From Pseudomonadota bacterium (GTDB lineage: Bacteria; Pseudomonadota; Gammaproteobacteria; Burkholderiales; JAKAFK01): a DNA stretch of 64,000 nt. Below, piece by piece: positions 1 to 8,680 of this stretch. Under the pieces are notes generated by a model that worked only from the letters and a program-made list of their open reading frames with translations, was not told the DNA's origin and made no database searches. Location of the stretch: positions 40,187 through 104,186 of the forward strand of contig JAKAFK010000004.1 in assembly GCA_021817985.1 (NCBI GenBank), in the 5' to 3' direction. A program made the position numbers and the translations under genes. Within the stretch, counting starts at the first letter, position 1; every line of letters starts with the position of its first letter.

Positions 1-100
1 TCGAGACGTGCTGCTCCTTTCCGCGGGTATCCGTGAAGCGCAGATCAACGAACCTGACCTCGTTGTCCTTGATCATTTTCAAAACATCGGCTGCCGCCAT
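1..100 (-). CDS. glnA: Glutamine synthetase, N-terminal fragment (cut by window edge)
   Basis: Only the first 33 codons are present, read leftward from an ATG at 98-100. The translation [20 protein letters not shown], continuing with [12 protein letters not shown], is the typical N-terminus of proteobacterial type I glutamine synthetase, which condenses glutamate and ammonia to glutamine in the cytoplasm. A clear ribosome binding site (TTTAGGAGA) lies about 10 bases upstream. The upstream region carries a sigma-54-type promoter and an NtrC-type dyad, as expected for nitrogen-controlled glnA. The active-site region lies outside the window. Confidence 0.9.
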   Translation of the reverse strand, partial: MAAADVLKMIKDNEVRFVDLRFTDTRGKEQHVS

Positions 101-179
101 CTTTCTGGTCTCCTAAAGTTCGCTCATGACATTGAAAACAATGCGGGAAAAACCGCCGTGGGCCACGATCGGCATGCAA

Positions 180-195
180 AGCAGGAAATGTGCCA
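180..195 (-). promoter_or_regulatory. Sigma-54 (-24/-12) promoter of glnA
   Basis: On the minus strand the sequence is TGGCACATTTCCTGCT. The invariant GG and GC are separated by exactly 10 bases, against the consensus TGGCAC(N5)TTGCW. Transcription would begin near base 170, leaving a leader of about 70 bases before glnA. This is the arrangement of the classical glnAp2 promoter. The assignment rests on motif match, spacing and gene context. Confidence 0.75.
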
Positions 196-246
196 TCCCA
201 AAAATCCCCAGCTAGCCATTCTGCCACAACGCGCCGTGGTTGCGCG

Positions 247-275
247 AAAAAAAAGCAACGCCCCCATTTGGGGCC
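247..275 (-). terminator. Rho-independent terminator of the cation efflux gene
   Basis: Read on the minus strand, just past the stop of the cation efflux gene, a short GC hairpin (CCCC-AAAT-GGGG) is followed a few bases later by a run of eight T (A-run at 247-254 on the plus strand). It would insulate glnA from its upstream neighbour. Confidence 0.65.
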
Positions 276-290
276 CGAGCAGCACAGGAC

Positions 291-305
291 GCACCATTAT
301 GGTGC
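291..305. promoter_or_regulatory. NtrC (GlnG) binding site
   Basis: GCACCATTATGGTGC is a perfect dyad of the form GCACC-N5-GGTGC, which is the NtrC consensus. It lies about 100 bases upstream of the glnA -24/-12 element, a usual enhancer distance. It overlaps the last codons of the convergent-side cation efflux gene. Confidence 0.75.
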
Positions 306-1460
306 AAAGGCGATGATTTCGATGCGGCCGAAGTAAGGGTCGTCGCGGAGAATGTCATCGATGCGTTGCTTGAGCGCGTTCACCCGCTCAGTGTCCTGGC
401 AGATCGCACGGGGCAGAAACAGCTCGGCCTCCGCCTTGCCCCCGAGATAATGGAGGACCACGCGAGGGAAGTCCGGTCCGGCGCCCGCCAGCCGCGCGCG
501 CAAATGCGCCACCAGTTCGTCGCGCCCGGGCAGATGCACGCTGGGCTCGGCGCCCCTATCGTCCTCCGGGTCGATGTGCACCATGACATCCAGGACATCA
601 TCGTTGCCCAGCACCCGATGTCTCGCCATCTCGGCGACATGATGCCCCTCGGAGACGCTGATGCGCGGATTGACGAGCACGTGCGCATCCACGAGAATGC
701 GGTTGCCCATCTTGCGCGTCTTGAGTTCGTGGAGCCCCACCACGCCCGGCGTCGTGACCAGGGTATGCCGGATGCCGGCGACCACCTCTTCGTCCGGCGC
801 CGTGTCCACGAGCTCCGACATGGCGTCGTAGCCCATCTTCCACCCCATCCGGACGATCATGAAGGCCACCAGGATGGCCGCGACGGGGTCGAGGAACGTG
901 AATCCGGCCAGGTTGCCGACGATGCCGAACACGACGACCAGCGAGGAGGCGGCATCCGACCGGGAATGCCAGGCGTTGGCCATCAGCATCTGCGAATGCA
1001 GCCGGGTCGCCACGGCACGCATGTAGCGGAAAAGCGACTCCTTGGCCAACAGCGTCGCGATGGCGATCCACAGGGTCGCCACATGGACCCTCACCAGCTG
1101 CTCGGCGTGCTGAAGGCGCATGCCGGCACGCCAGAGCAGGAGCACGCCCAGGCCGATCAGCATCGCCCCCAGGATCAGCGTGGCGGCCGTTTCGATTCGT
1201 GCGTGTCCGTAGGGGTGGCTCTCGTCGGCGGACCGGTTGCCGTGCCAATTGGCGAACAGGACCAGAAAGTCCGACACCAGATCGGCCGCCGAATGCATGC
1301 CGTCGGCCAACAGCGCCTGCGAGCCCCCGAGATAGCCCACCAGCACCTGCAAGACGGACAGGCAGAGATTGACCGCCACGCTGACCCAGGTCACTCTCTG
1401 GCCTGCGCGGTAGCGCTCGAGGTTCGCCGGGTCGATACCCAAAGCATGCGGATCGGACAT
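297..1460 (-). CDS. Cation diffusion facilitator (CDF) family metal transporter
   Basis: This 387-residue inner-membrane protein is a proton-coupled divalent metal exporter of the CDF/ZIP-antiporter type. Visible features are the first helices, the metal-site motif HSAADLVSD in the second helix with its paired His/Asp, and the conserved HPYGHARIE loop, followed by further helices and a cytoplasmic C-terminal domain containing VDAHVLVNPRISVSEGH. The C-terminal part is about 80-90 residues longer than in a minimal FieF-type protein and ends in a second folded segment. Metal specificity cannot be read from the sequence. It is followed by its own terminator. Confidence 0.9.
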   Translation of the reverse strand: MSDPHALGIDPANLERYRAGQRVTWVSVAVNLCLSVLQVLVGYLGGSQALLADGMHSAADLVSDFLVLFANWHGNRSADESHPYGHARIETAATLILGAMLIGLGVLLLWRAGMRLQHAEQLVRVHVATLWIAIATLLAKESLFRYMRAVATRLHSQMLMANAWHSRSDAASSLVVVFGIVGNLAGFTFLDPVAAILVAFMIVRMGWKMGYDAMSELVDTAPDEEVVAGIRHTLVTTPGVVGLHELKTRKMGNRILVDAHVLVNPRISVSEGHHVAEMARHRVLGNDDVLDVMVHIDPEDDRGAEPSVHLPGRDELVAHLRARLAGAGPDFPRVVLHYLGGKAEAELFLPRAICQDTERVNALKQRIDDILRDDPYFGRIEIIAFAP

Positions 1461-1612
1461 GGGATGCCAAACCTTTTTGAAGAATTCCGTTGAGACGTCT
1501 GGATAGTATATTAGAGATCAACATCTTTTTTGCAATCCGCGGCCGCGTCTGCGCTAAAATAGCGCGGTTGCTCAAGAACACCGCCACGAAAACAGCCCAC
1601 AACGCCAGACGC

Positions 1613-2437
1613 ATGACCGATCATTACGGGGTGATAGGCCACCCCATCTCGCACAGCCAGTCCCCGCGCATTCATACCGAGTTCGCGCGCCAGACGGGAC
1701 AGGATCTCGACTACGTCGCACTGGACGCGCCGCCCGACGGCTTCGTGCCGGCGGTCCTCGACTTCCGCGCCCACGGCGGCCGAGGACTCAATGTCACGGT
1801 GCCTTTCAAGGCGGAGGCTTACCGCCTGTGCGCAACGCTCACCGAACGGGCGCAGGCGGCCGGCGCGGTCAACACCCTTTCCTTGGACGCCGAGGGGATC
1901 GCCGGGGACAACACGGACGGGGCCGGACTCGTCCGCGACCTCCAGCACAATCTCGGATTTCCCCTCGCGGGCAAACGCATCTGCCTCCTGGGTGCAGGCG
2001 GCGCGGCCCGCGGCGTCTTGAAGCCCCTCCTGCTCGAGGCCCCTTCGCGCCTCCTGCTGGTCAACCGAACGCCGGCCAAGGCGCGCGCACTGCAGGCCGA
2101 GGCGGGCCATCCGCAGACCCTTGAGGCGGGTGGCTTCGACGACCTCGCAGGCCAGGACTTCGACCTCGTGATCAACGCCACCGCCGCCAGCCTTCAGGAC
2201 GAATTGCCGCCGTTGCCCAAGGACATGTTCTCGCAGGGCGCGGCGGCCTACGACATGATGTACGGGCGCGAAACTCCCTTTCTGCGGTTTGCGCGGGCCC
2301 ACGGCGCGGGGCTCGCCGCCGACGGCATCGGTATGCTGGTCGAACAGGCCGCCGAGTCATTCTTCATCTGGCGCCGGGTGCGCCCGGCCACGCGGGAGCT
2401 CATCCGGACGCTTGCCGCGCGGTCCGAACGCGCATGA
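1613..2437 (+). CDS. aroE: Shikimate dehydrogenase (NADP+)
   Basis: Reduces 3-dehydroshikimate to shikimate in aromatic amino acid biosynthesis. The 274-residue protein shows the substrate-binding start YGVIGHPISHSQSP, the catalytic-lysine motif NVTVPFK, the NTDG segment, the Rossmann motif GAGGAARG and the C-terminal DGIGMLVEQAAESF. The start at MTDHYGV gives the family's normal length; an in-frame upstream extension to 1490 has no family support. Its stop overlaps the next start (ATGA), so it is translationally coupled to mtgA. Confidence 0.96.
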   Translation: MTDHYGVIGHPISHSQSPRIHTEFARQTGQDLDYVALDAPPDGFVPAVLDFRAHGGRGLNVTVPFKAEAYRLCATLTERAQAAGAVNTLSLDAEGIAGDNTDGAGLVRDLQHNLGFPLAGKRICLLGAGGAARGVLKPLLLEAPSRLLLVNRTPAKARALQAEAGHPQTLEAGGFDDLAGQDFDLVINATAASLQDELPPLPKDMFSQGAAAYDMMYGRETPFLRFARAHGAGLAADGIGMLVEQAAESFFIWRRVRPATRELIRTLAARSERA

Positions 2438-3129
2438 GCCGGCGCCTGGTCTGGCGCGCGGCAGGCGCAGCCGCGGCGGCCTTCCTGCTCTACCAAGTCT
2501 GGATTCTGGCGCATGTGCTGTGGTGGATGCACCACAACCCCGCCTCCACCGCCTTCATGCGCGAACGCCTGTCCGTACTCCGGCAGCGGCACCCCGATGC
2601 CCGGCTCACCCAGCACTGGGTGCCTTACGCGCGGATCTCGGTCAACCTCAAGCAGGCGCTTGTCGCGGACGAGGATTCCACGTTCATCGACAATGACGGC
2701 TTCGACTGGAACGGGATCCGGCATGCCTTTGACACCGATCTGCGCAAGCGAAAGATCGTCGCCGGCGGCTCCACGATCACCCAGCAGCTTGCAAAGAACC
2801 TCTTCCTGTCGAGCAGCCGAACGCCCTGGCGCAAAGGCGAGGAAGCGCTCATCACGGTGATGCTCGATCACCTCCTGACCAAGCGCCGCATCCTGGACCT
2901 CTACCTCAACGTGATCGAATGGGGCGATAATGGGATTTTCGGCGCCCAAGCCGCAGCCCGTCATTATTTCCATGCGAATGCCGCCTCTCTCACGCCTTGG
3001 CAGGCCGCCCGGCTCGCCGCCATGGTCCCCGACCCGCGCTACTTCGACACCCACCGCCACGCGCCGGAGCTCGCCTGGCACACCCGCATCATCCTTGCGC
3101 GCATGCATCTGGTGGCCGTTCCACGATAG
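2434..3129 (+). CDS. mtgA: Monofunctional peptidoglycan glycosyltransferase
   Basis: Polymerises lipid II glycan strands at the inner membrane (GT51 family). The 231-residue protein has one N-terminal membrane anchor (about residues 8-28). It then shows the GT51 motifs in order: ADEDSTFIDNDGFDW with the catalytic glutamate, KIVAGGSTITQQLAKNLFL, and a block with TKRRILDLYLNVIEWG and the second essential glutamate. Length matches MtgA and there is no transpeptidase domain. It overlaps aroE by four bases, a pairing often seen in proteobacteria. Confidence 0.95.
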   Translation: MSRRLVWRAAGAAAAAFLLYQVWILAHVLWWMHHNPASTAFMRERLSVLRQRHPDARLTQHWVPYARISVNLKQALVADEDSTFIDNDGFDWNGIRHAFDTDLRKRKIVAGGSTITQQLAKNLFLSSSRTPWRKGEEALITVMLDHLLTKRRILDLYLNVIEWGDNGIFGAQAAARHYFHANAASLTPWQAARLAAMVPDPRYFDTHRHAPELAWHTRIILARMHLVAVPR

Positions 3130-3158
3130 CACGAGCGGCGATGCCGGAAAGGCCCGCC

Positions 3159-4556
3159 ATGCGGTCATTTGATCTTGCCGTGATCGGATCCGGCCCGGGG
3201 GGCTATCGGGCCGCCGTGCTGGGCGCCTTGCACGGGCTTTCGGTGGCCATCGTGGAGAAGGGACAGTGGGGAGGCTGTTGCCTCAATCGCGGCTGCGTGC
3301 CCAAGAAGACCTGGCACCACAGCGCAAAACTCATGCAAGACGCACGGCATTGGTCCGGCCGCGGCCTCGCGGGCACCCTCTCCGCGGACCTGGAACTGGC
3401 CTGGCATCACCAGAAGCAGGTCGTCCAGACCGTGCGGGACAGCTCTGTGCGCTACTTGCGGCGCCTGGGCATCGCGCTGTGGGAGGGCGAAGCGAGCCTG
3501 GTCGGGCCGCACGAGCTCGCAGTGGGCGGCACACCGGCCATGCGCGCCCGCCACATCCTCATCGCGACCGGCTCCCATCCCCACGTCCCCGCGGTGTTCC
3601 GCGGACATCCCGATGTCATCCTCACGACCGACGACCTGTTCGACCGTCTGCCACCGCACGGCCCCCGCGTCGCCGTGGTCGGCTCAGGCGCCGTGGGCAC
3701 GGAATTCGCATTTATCCTCGCGATGCTGGGCAGGCGGGTGACCTGGCTCGCAGCCGAGCAGCCACTCGGGTCGACCGCTTTCAGCCAGGCCGCGCGCAAG
3801 CTGCTTTCAGACGCACTGGCTCAGGGCGGCATCACGCCCAGGCTCGGCACGCGCATCATGTCGATCGAACGGACGGCAGGCGGGATACTGCTCCAGACGG
3901 CCGCCGGGACGCGCGAGGAAGTCGACTGGGTGCTGCTGGGAACCGGACGGGTGCCCCACACCCGCGGGCTTGCATTGGACCCTTGGGGCGTTGCGCTCGA
4001 TCCGTCCGGTTTCATTCCCACGAACGAGGCCTTGCAGACCCGGCTACCGCACGTCTATGCGATCGGCGATGTGGCCAACCCGCGCATGACGGCGAACCAC
4101 GCCCTGGCGGAAGCCTCCATCGCGCTGGCCAACATCCTTCGCCCGGCGGCGCGCAGCAGGGCAAACCACGCCGTGCCGCGCGTCATCCACTCCGCCGTGG
4201 AATTGGCCAGCGTCGGCTTGAGCGAAGACCAGGCGGAAGAGGAGGGCTTCGAAACCGCCGTGGGCTTTGCCGCATTCGCAACCAATCCCCGTGCGCTCGG
4301 ACAGGACGCCCCGGAGGGATTCGTGCGCCTGGTTGCGGACGCGGATTCCGGGAAGCTGCTGGGTGCGGAAGTCGCCGGCAACGAAGCCGGTGAACTCATC
4401 CACTGGGTCGCGGGCCAACTCGGGCGCGCGGATGCCCTGCAGCAACTGTCGGGCGCCTTCTACAACCATCCGAGCCGCTCCGAGGAGCTGCAAAACGCCG
4501 CCGAAACCCTCGCCGCCAAATGGGGGCTTCACGACGCGATGCGCGGGCCGCACTGA
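3159..4556 (+). CDS. FAD-dependent pyridine nucleotide-disulfide oxidoreductase (glutathione reductase/lipoamide dehydrogenase-like)
   Basis: About 465 residues with an N-terminal FAD-binding motif (VIGSGPGGYRAA), the redox-active dithiol CCLNRGCVPKK, an NAD(P)H-binding motif (VVGSGAVGTEFAF), the second FAD motif VYAIGDVAN and a C-terminal dimer domain with NHPSRSEELQNA. The dithiol context NRGCVPKK resembles glutathione reductase more than lipoamide dehydrogenase, and an extra Cys precedes it. The usual C-terminal HPT(S)SE motif reads HPSRSE. The start at 3159 is chosen because GGAAAGG lies upstream; 3141 is an alternative. The physiological substrate is not clear. Confidence 0.85.
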   Translation: MRSFDLAVIGSGPGGYRAAVLGALHGLSVAIVEKGQWGGCCLNRGCVPKKTWHHSAKLMQDARHWSGRGLAGTLSADLELAWHHQKQVVQTVRDSSVRYLRRLGIALWEGEASLVGPHELAVGGTPAMRARHILIATGSHPHVPAVFRGHPDVILTTDDLFDRLPPHGPRVAVVGSGAVGTEFAFILAMLGRRVTWLAAEQPLGSTAFSQAARKLLSDALAQGGITPRLGTRIMSIERTAGGILLQTAAGTREEVDWVLLGTGRVPHTRGLALDPWGVALDPSGFIPTNEALQTRLPHVYAIGDVANPRMTANHALAEASIALANILRPAARSRANHAVPRVIHSAVELASVGLSEDQAEEEGFETAVGFAAFATNPRALGQDAPEGFVRLVADADSGKLLGAEVAGNEAGELIHWVAGQLGRADALQQLSGAFYNHPSRSEELQNAAETLAAKWGLHDAMRGPH

Positions 4557-4638
4557 AGCGCGCACGACACCGCGCCACCCGCGGACGCCCGTCAGGGTCG
4601 GCGCGACGCGCGCACGGGACCAGCCCGCACGCATGGCG

Positions 4639-5295
4639 TCAAGCCGGAGCGAGTTCCTTCTTGGCCGCCGGCTTCTTCGCAGGCTTGGCCGCCGCGCCCG
4701 GTGCAGCCTTGGCCGCCGGCTTCTTCGCGGTCTTGGCCGCCACGCTCGCCACCGCCTTGGCAGCGGGCTTCTTGGCTACCGCCTTCGGGGCCGCAACCTT
4801 CTTGGCCGCGGGGGCAGCCGCTTTCACCGCCTTCGGGGGCTTGGCACCCTTCTTCGCGGCGGCCTTCGCCTTGGGCGCAACTGCCTTGACGGCCTTCTTG
4901 GGCGCGGCCTTCGCTTTGGGCGCATCCGCCTTGGCGCTCTTCGCTGTCGAGGCCTTGGCGACCGCCTTGACAGCCGTCTTCGCCTTCGTCTCCGCCGTCT
5001 TGGTGGCTTTCGCCTTGGTGGCCGCAGGCTTCACCGCCTTGGCGGCTTCCGCTTTTCCGGCCTTCTTGGCCACAGTCTTCGGCTGCGCGGCCGCTGGCTT
5101 GGCGGCCTTCTTCACCGCCTTGGCCTTGGGCGCGTCCGCTTTCGCCGCTTTCTTCGCCGGGGCTTTGGGAGCGGCCGCAGCCTTCTTCGACGGCGTGGCG
5201 ATCGAGGCGGCGGCCGTCACCTTCTTGGCCGGCGCAGCCTTCTTGGCTACGGCCTCGGTTGCGGTTGTGCTCTTGGTCTTCTTGGTTCCTGCCAT
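4639..5295 (-). CDS. Histone H1-like Lys/Ala-rich DNA-binding protein
   Basis: This 218-residue protein consists almost entirely of Lys, Ala, Pro and Thr in short irregular repeats (KKAAK, PKAKA, AKKPAAK). It resembles the C-terminal tail of histone H1 and bacterial proteins of the AlgP/Hc type. No folded domain is visible; it is expected to be disordered, strongly basic and nucleoid- or RNA-associated. The DNA is correspondingly repetitive, so copy number of repeats may vary between strains. A good ribosome binding site (AAGGAG) precedes the ATG. Confidence 0.8.
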   Translation of the reverse strand: MAGTKKTKSTTATEAVAKKAAPAKKVTAAASIATPSKKAAAAPKAPAKKAAKADAPKAKAVKKAAKPAAAQPKTVAKKAGKAEAAKAVKPAATKAKATKTAETKAKTAVKAVAKASTAKSAKADAPKAKAAPKKAVKAVAPKAKAAAKKGAKPPKAVKAAAPAAKKVAAPKAVAKKPAAKAVASVAAKTAKKPAAKAAPGAAAKPAKKPAAKKELAPA

Positions 5296-5957
5296 ACCTG
5301 GACTCCTTCTCGAACAGTTAACCCGCTGTCATACTTGGCGGAAAGCGTGCGCACGGACGCACTTCCAAGGCCACGGCAGCACGGAACTCGCCGATGTCGA
5401 CGCCCCTGAATGCGCGTCTTTGCTTGGTGCGCCCATTCTATTCCACATTTTCGAGAAAACACAACAAGTTGATGGCAGTTGATGGAATTTTTCGTGACGT
5501 TCGTGGCGAATTTTTTTCGGGATTTCGGTTCCCGTCTCCGAACGATCGTATAACCATCTGTATTGGCGTGATAATTTTGCCGCCCTTCGATTCCTTTTTA
5601 GGCGACAGAAAAAATTCGCCCGAGGTGCACTTTGTGCAGGCGCGTCTCGGCCCAAAAAGGGATGGCCTCGGCGTTTCCACCACATAGCGACACGCGGCGC
5701 AACCCTATTCCTCTACTCTGGGCAAGGCGCGGGACGTGTGGGCATCCGCGACGCCCGATGGATGCGCGCGTCCCGGCGCGGGAGACGAATCCAGAAGTGG
5801 CCTTTTTTATGGCTCGCGAGCCGTTTGGGCAGCCTGTACAATCGGTTCCGCGGACTCACGGCAAAAAAGGATGCGGCCGACCCCTGCGCCGTTGGCCGAG
5901 CCGCGCGGTGGCCGCCCACGCACAAGCCTCTGGCGCAGGGATTCCAAGCGACACGAG
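5296..5957. other. Intergenic region between divergent histone-like and protease genes
   Basis: About 660 bases. The half near 5,440-5,690 is more AT-rich than its surroundings and contains the short direct repeat GTTGATGG twice around 5,468-5,485. It should contain the promoter of the leftward histone-like gene and of the rightward protease. Open frames here lack family features and I do not call genes. Confidence 0.5.
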
Positions 5958-6449
5958 ATGAGACTTCGAGCAGATTCAGATGCCGCGGCAATTCGCCGCT
6001 TCCCTGCGCACTATCGGCCATGGCGCGATGCGCTATTTTGGCTGGCGGTGCTGGCAGCGCCCGTGTTCTGGGCGGGACTGGAACTCCTTACCCATCCGAC
6101 CGTCGATCCCTACTGGCCGCTGCACGAACCGCGGCGCTTTGCGCTGGTCGCCCTCGCGTATCCGGTTCTGGAAGAAATCGTATTTCGCGGCATGCTGCAG
6201 GAGTGGTTGCGCGAGCGCTGGCCCAACTTCGGTCCAACGGCCGGCATCACCGGCGCGAATCTCCTCACGAGCGCCATCTTCAGCGCCGCGCACGGTCTCG
6301 CTCATCCGTTGCCCTGGGCGCTCGCCACTTTCATGCCTTCGCTGGTGTTCGGGTATTTCAAGGACAAGAGCGGAACGCTCTCGCAGAGCATCGTCCTTCA
6401 CATCTTCTACAACGCGGGCTATTTCCTGATTTTTTGGAATCCCCACTGA
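5958..6449 (+). CDS. mrtJ: JDVT-CTERM system glutamic-type intramembrane protease (CPBP family)
   Basis: About 163 residues, nearly all membrane helices. It has the CPBP/CAAX-protease signature: LEEIVFRGMLQEWL with the paired Glu and the Arg (near residues 70-80), then HGLAHPLPWAL, then a C-terminal SIVLHIFYNAGYF with His and Asn. The small size and these motifs match the protease assigned in family descriptions to JDVT-CTERM sorting. Two proteins with JDVT-type C-termini occur in this window (11,266-13,521 and 61,457-63,739), which supports the assignment. The start is uncertain: the frame is open upstream to 5736, but homology-like sequence begins near MRLRADSD. Confidence 0.75.
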   Translation: MRLRADSDAAAIRRFPAHYRPWRDALFWLAVLAAPVFWAGLELLTHPTVDPYWPLHEPRRFALVALAYPVLEEIVFRGMLQEWLRERWPNFGPTAGITGANLLTSAIFSAAHGLAHPLPWALATFMPSLVFGYFKDKSGTLSQSIVLHIFYNAGYFLIFWNPH

Positions 6450-6635
6450 ATGCCGGGTTCCCCGATGCGCCCGTCGGCACACGAACCTCTAAAGGCGCGC
6501 GGCGGTGACGCCGAATGCCCGCAAGCCGTCGCATGGCGCATTAGGGGCGTTCCCTGCCGCCTGCGACGCGCGCATCCGTGGGGTTGTGGGGAACCGCGTT
6601 CCAGAACGTCTCAGCCACCGGATGGGGGCATAGGC

Positions 6636-8465
6636 CTAAGCCTGCGACGTCGAATACCCAAAATACTCGATATACGGCGCGAGCGTCGTCATGATGGGCT
6701 CGAGCGCCTCGCTATAGCGCCGCCAGCGATATTTCGCGTGCTGGTAGATGGGCTGCGTGACCTGATGATAACTCGCCGTACGGATTACGCGGCGGCTGTT
6801 CGCGTGCTCGGCGGGCCGAAGCACTGCGTCGTCCCATTCCGCGTCCAGAAAGCGCAGCAGTCGCCGGGTTTCGTCTTCTAAATCGTCCACGAGACTCTCA
6901 TATCGCACGATGTGATAATCGATGGGCAGGCTTGACGCGTATTGGATCCACGCCTCCATCGTGCGTGCATACAGGTTTGCCGTGTCCTCCAGCGTATAGA
7001 AGTGCGCCGTCGTCACGTTCGGCGCAAAATGCTGCATGAAACAGCTCAAGCAGACATCGCAGGGATGGCGCACCGCAAGAATGAACTTGGCCTTCGGAAA
7101 GACGCGCCAGAGCAAGGGGGTCAAATAGGTATTTCCGGGATTGCGGTCCACCAGGCGTCGCCCGGCTTGGCGCGTCAAATGCTGAGCGACTGCGCGGCCA
7201 TACGCGTCCCGGAGCTCTTGTACGTCGCGCTCGGAAAGGTCGACCAAGGCCCGATCGTCGCCTGGACGCGCCTTGTGCAGAAAGGCTTCCTCTACCGCGT
7301 TCGCGGCCGGTTTCTCCTCCATCGTCTGCAATGTTGGATGGCTATCCAATATCTGATCGAGCAGCGTCGTACCAGAGCGCTGGAAACCCATCAGGAAAAT
7401 CGGCGCGTCCTTTTCGCCGCCACGTCCGATTGCCCCTTCCTGTCCGGGAACCGCATAGCGTGAGATCGCCGCGATCTTCTCCAAAAGGATGCCCTTGTCC
7501 GCGCCCTCGCCCGAACGCGACAACAGGCTGCGCCGCTTTCCTTCCTCGAAGTGCCCGAATGCACGCCGGTGCTCGCCAGCGCGGTCATACACCTGCCCGA
7601 GGCGCAGGTGCACTTCCGCCTGGGCTGCATCGTCCAGACGTTGGGCAAGCAAGCTCTCCATCAGCCGGATGGCCTCCTCGGTACGACCATCCTGCCGGGC
7701 CAATTTGGCTGCAGTGAGCGTCAGGGACACCGAGTGCGGATCGACCGCAAGGCCCTTTGCCACAAAAGCCCTTGCCTCTTCGAGCCGGTTCGTCCGCTCG
7801 CAAAGCTCCGCCAATGACGCAAGCGCTTCGAGACCATCCGGGGCGAACGTCAACGCCCGCAACAATTTGGCGCGAGCCTCGTCTTCACGATTGTCCGCCC
7901 AAAGCAACAACCCTTGATTGACAAGAAGGTGGGGATCGTCGGGATGAATACAGGCCGCGCGGTTGAGTACTTCAACCGCGCCCGTGAGGTCGCCCAGTCC
8001 CGTCAATAGGGCTCCGAGATTGCAGAGCGCCTCGAAGAAATCCGGCTGTATGGCCACAGCCTTGCGATAGTGCCGCGCCGCACCGCTCAGATCGGCGCAC
8101 GCTCGAAGCGCGTTCGCCAGAAAAAAATGGCCGTTTGCGAAACCCGGCTCCCATTCAACCGCGCGCCGGTAGCACCCGATCGCCTCGGTCAATTTCTTCT
8201 GGCATTCCAAGGACGCGCCTAGCGCGTGATGAGCGGCAGCCCAACGCGGCTCGAGCGTCAAGGCGCGCTTCGCGCAGGACTCGGAATCCGCATGAAGCCC
8301 CAGATTCAAGTAGATGTTGGCCAGCATGAGCCAAGCTTCGGCATCAACCGTGTCGATCCGACACAACTGCTGGCAAAGCTCCCGCGCCTCGGCGAACAGG
8401 CCCTTGTCCAGCAGGGTCTGCGCGCGCCTCTTCTTCGATCGTGTCAAAACGTCAGACTTTGCCAT
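6636..8465 (-). CDS. TPR-repeat sulfotransferase
   Basis: 609 residues. Roughly residues 10-320 are consecutive tetratricopeptide repeats (for example NGHFFLANALRACADLSGAA). The C-terminal 260 residues are a sulfotransferase domain with the PAPS 5'-phosphosulfate loop GFQRSGTTLLDQILDSHP (about residue 360) and a 3'-phosphate motif around AVRHPCDVCLSC. Such fusions transfer sulfate from PAPS to proteins or glycans. No signal peptide, so cytoplasmic. With the second sulfotransferase at 33,287-34,081 it suggests sulfation of surface material. The acceptor is unknown. Confidence 0.88.
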   Translation of the reverse strand: MAKSDVLTRSKKRRAQTLLDKGLFAEARELCQQLCRIDTVDAEAWLMLANIYLNLGLHADSESCAKRALTLEPRWAAAHHALGASLECQKKLTEAIGCYRRAVEWEPGFANGHFFLANALRACADLSGAARHYRKAVAIQPDFFEALCNLGALLTGLGDLTGAVEVLNRAACIHPDDPHLLVNQGLLLWADNREDEARAKLLRALTFAPDGLEALASLAELCERTNRLEEARAFVAKGLAVDPHSVSLTLTAAKLARQDGRTEEAIRLMESLLAQRLDDAAQAEVHLRLGQVYDRAGEHRRAFGHFEEGKRRSLLSRSGEGADKGILLEKIAAISRYAVPGQEGAIGRGGEKDAPIFLMGFQRSGTTLLDQILDSHPTLQTMEEKPAANAVEEAFLHKARPGDDRALVDLSERDVQELRDAYGRAVAQHLTRQAGRRLVDRNPGNTYLTPLLWRVFPKAKFILAVRHPCDVCLSCFMQHFAPNVTTAHFYTLEDTANLYARTMEAWIQYASSLPIDYHIVRYESLVDDLEDETRRLLRFLDAEWDDAVLRPAEHANSRRVIRTASYHQVTQPIYQHAKYRWRRYSEALEPIMTTLAPYIEYFGYSTSQA

Positions 8466-8510
8466 AGTGACTTTTTTCTCGGCTGTAAGTGGGCACCCCG
8501 TTCCACTCTA

Positions 8511-8577
8511 GACCACTGTGGTCCGGTTCGCGTTATCGCGCAGAATGCGCGAGCCGTCCCTATGGCGCATAGGGACG
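8511..8577. repeat. Two inverted repeats in the gap between TPR-sulfotransferase and VPLPA-CTERM genes
   Basis: GACCACTGTGGTC at 8511-8523 is a perfect 6-bp-arm dyad just upstream of the sulfotransferase start. CGTCCCTATG and its exact complement CATAGGGACG at 8555-8577 flank three bases. Either could be an operator or an additional terminator stem; nothing in the sequence decides this. Confidence 0.55.
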
Positions 8578-8602
8578 TCGCAAACGCCCCATTGTTCGGA
8601 TC

Positions 8603-8636
8603 AAAAGGGAAGGGAGGGCTTTCGCCCTCCCTTCCC
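8603..8636 (-). terminator. Rho-independent terminator of the VPLPA-CTERM gene
   Basis: A perfect 13-bp stem (GGGAAGGGAGGGC paired with GCCCTCCCTTCCC) with a four-base loop lies 45 bases past the stop codon and is followed on the minus strand by TTTT. Confidence 0.85.
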
Positions 8637-8680
8637 GCTTGCTTACACCCTCAGCGTCGCGAGGACGCCATGCACGAGGA

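Noticed and set aside
240..1493. 417-codon open frame opposite the cation efflux gene
   Set aside because: Same explanation: complementary to a clear CDF transporter, with a His/Arg-rich composition typical of antisense frames.
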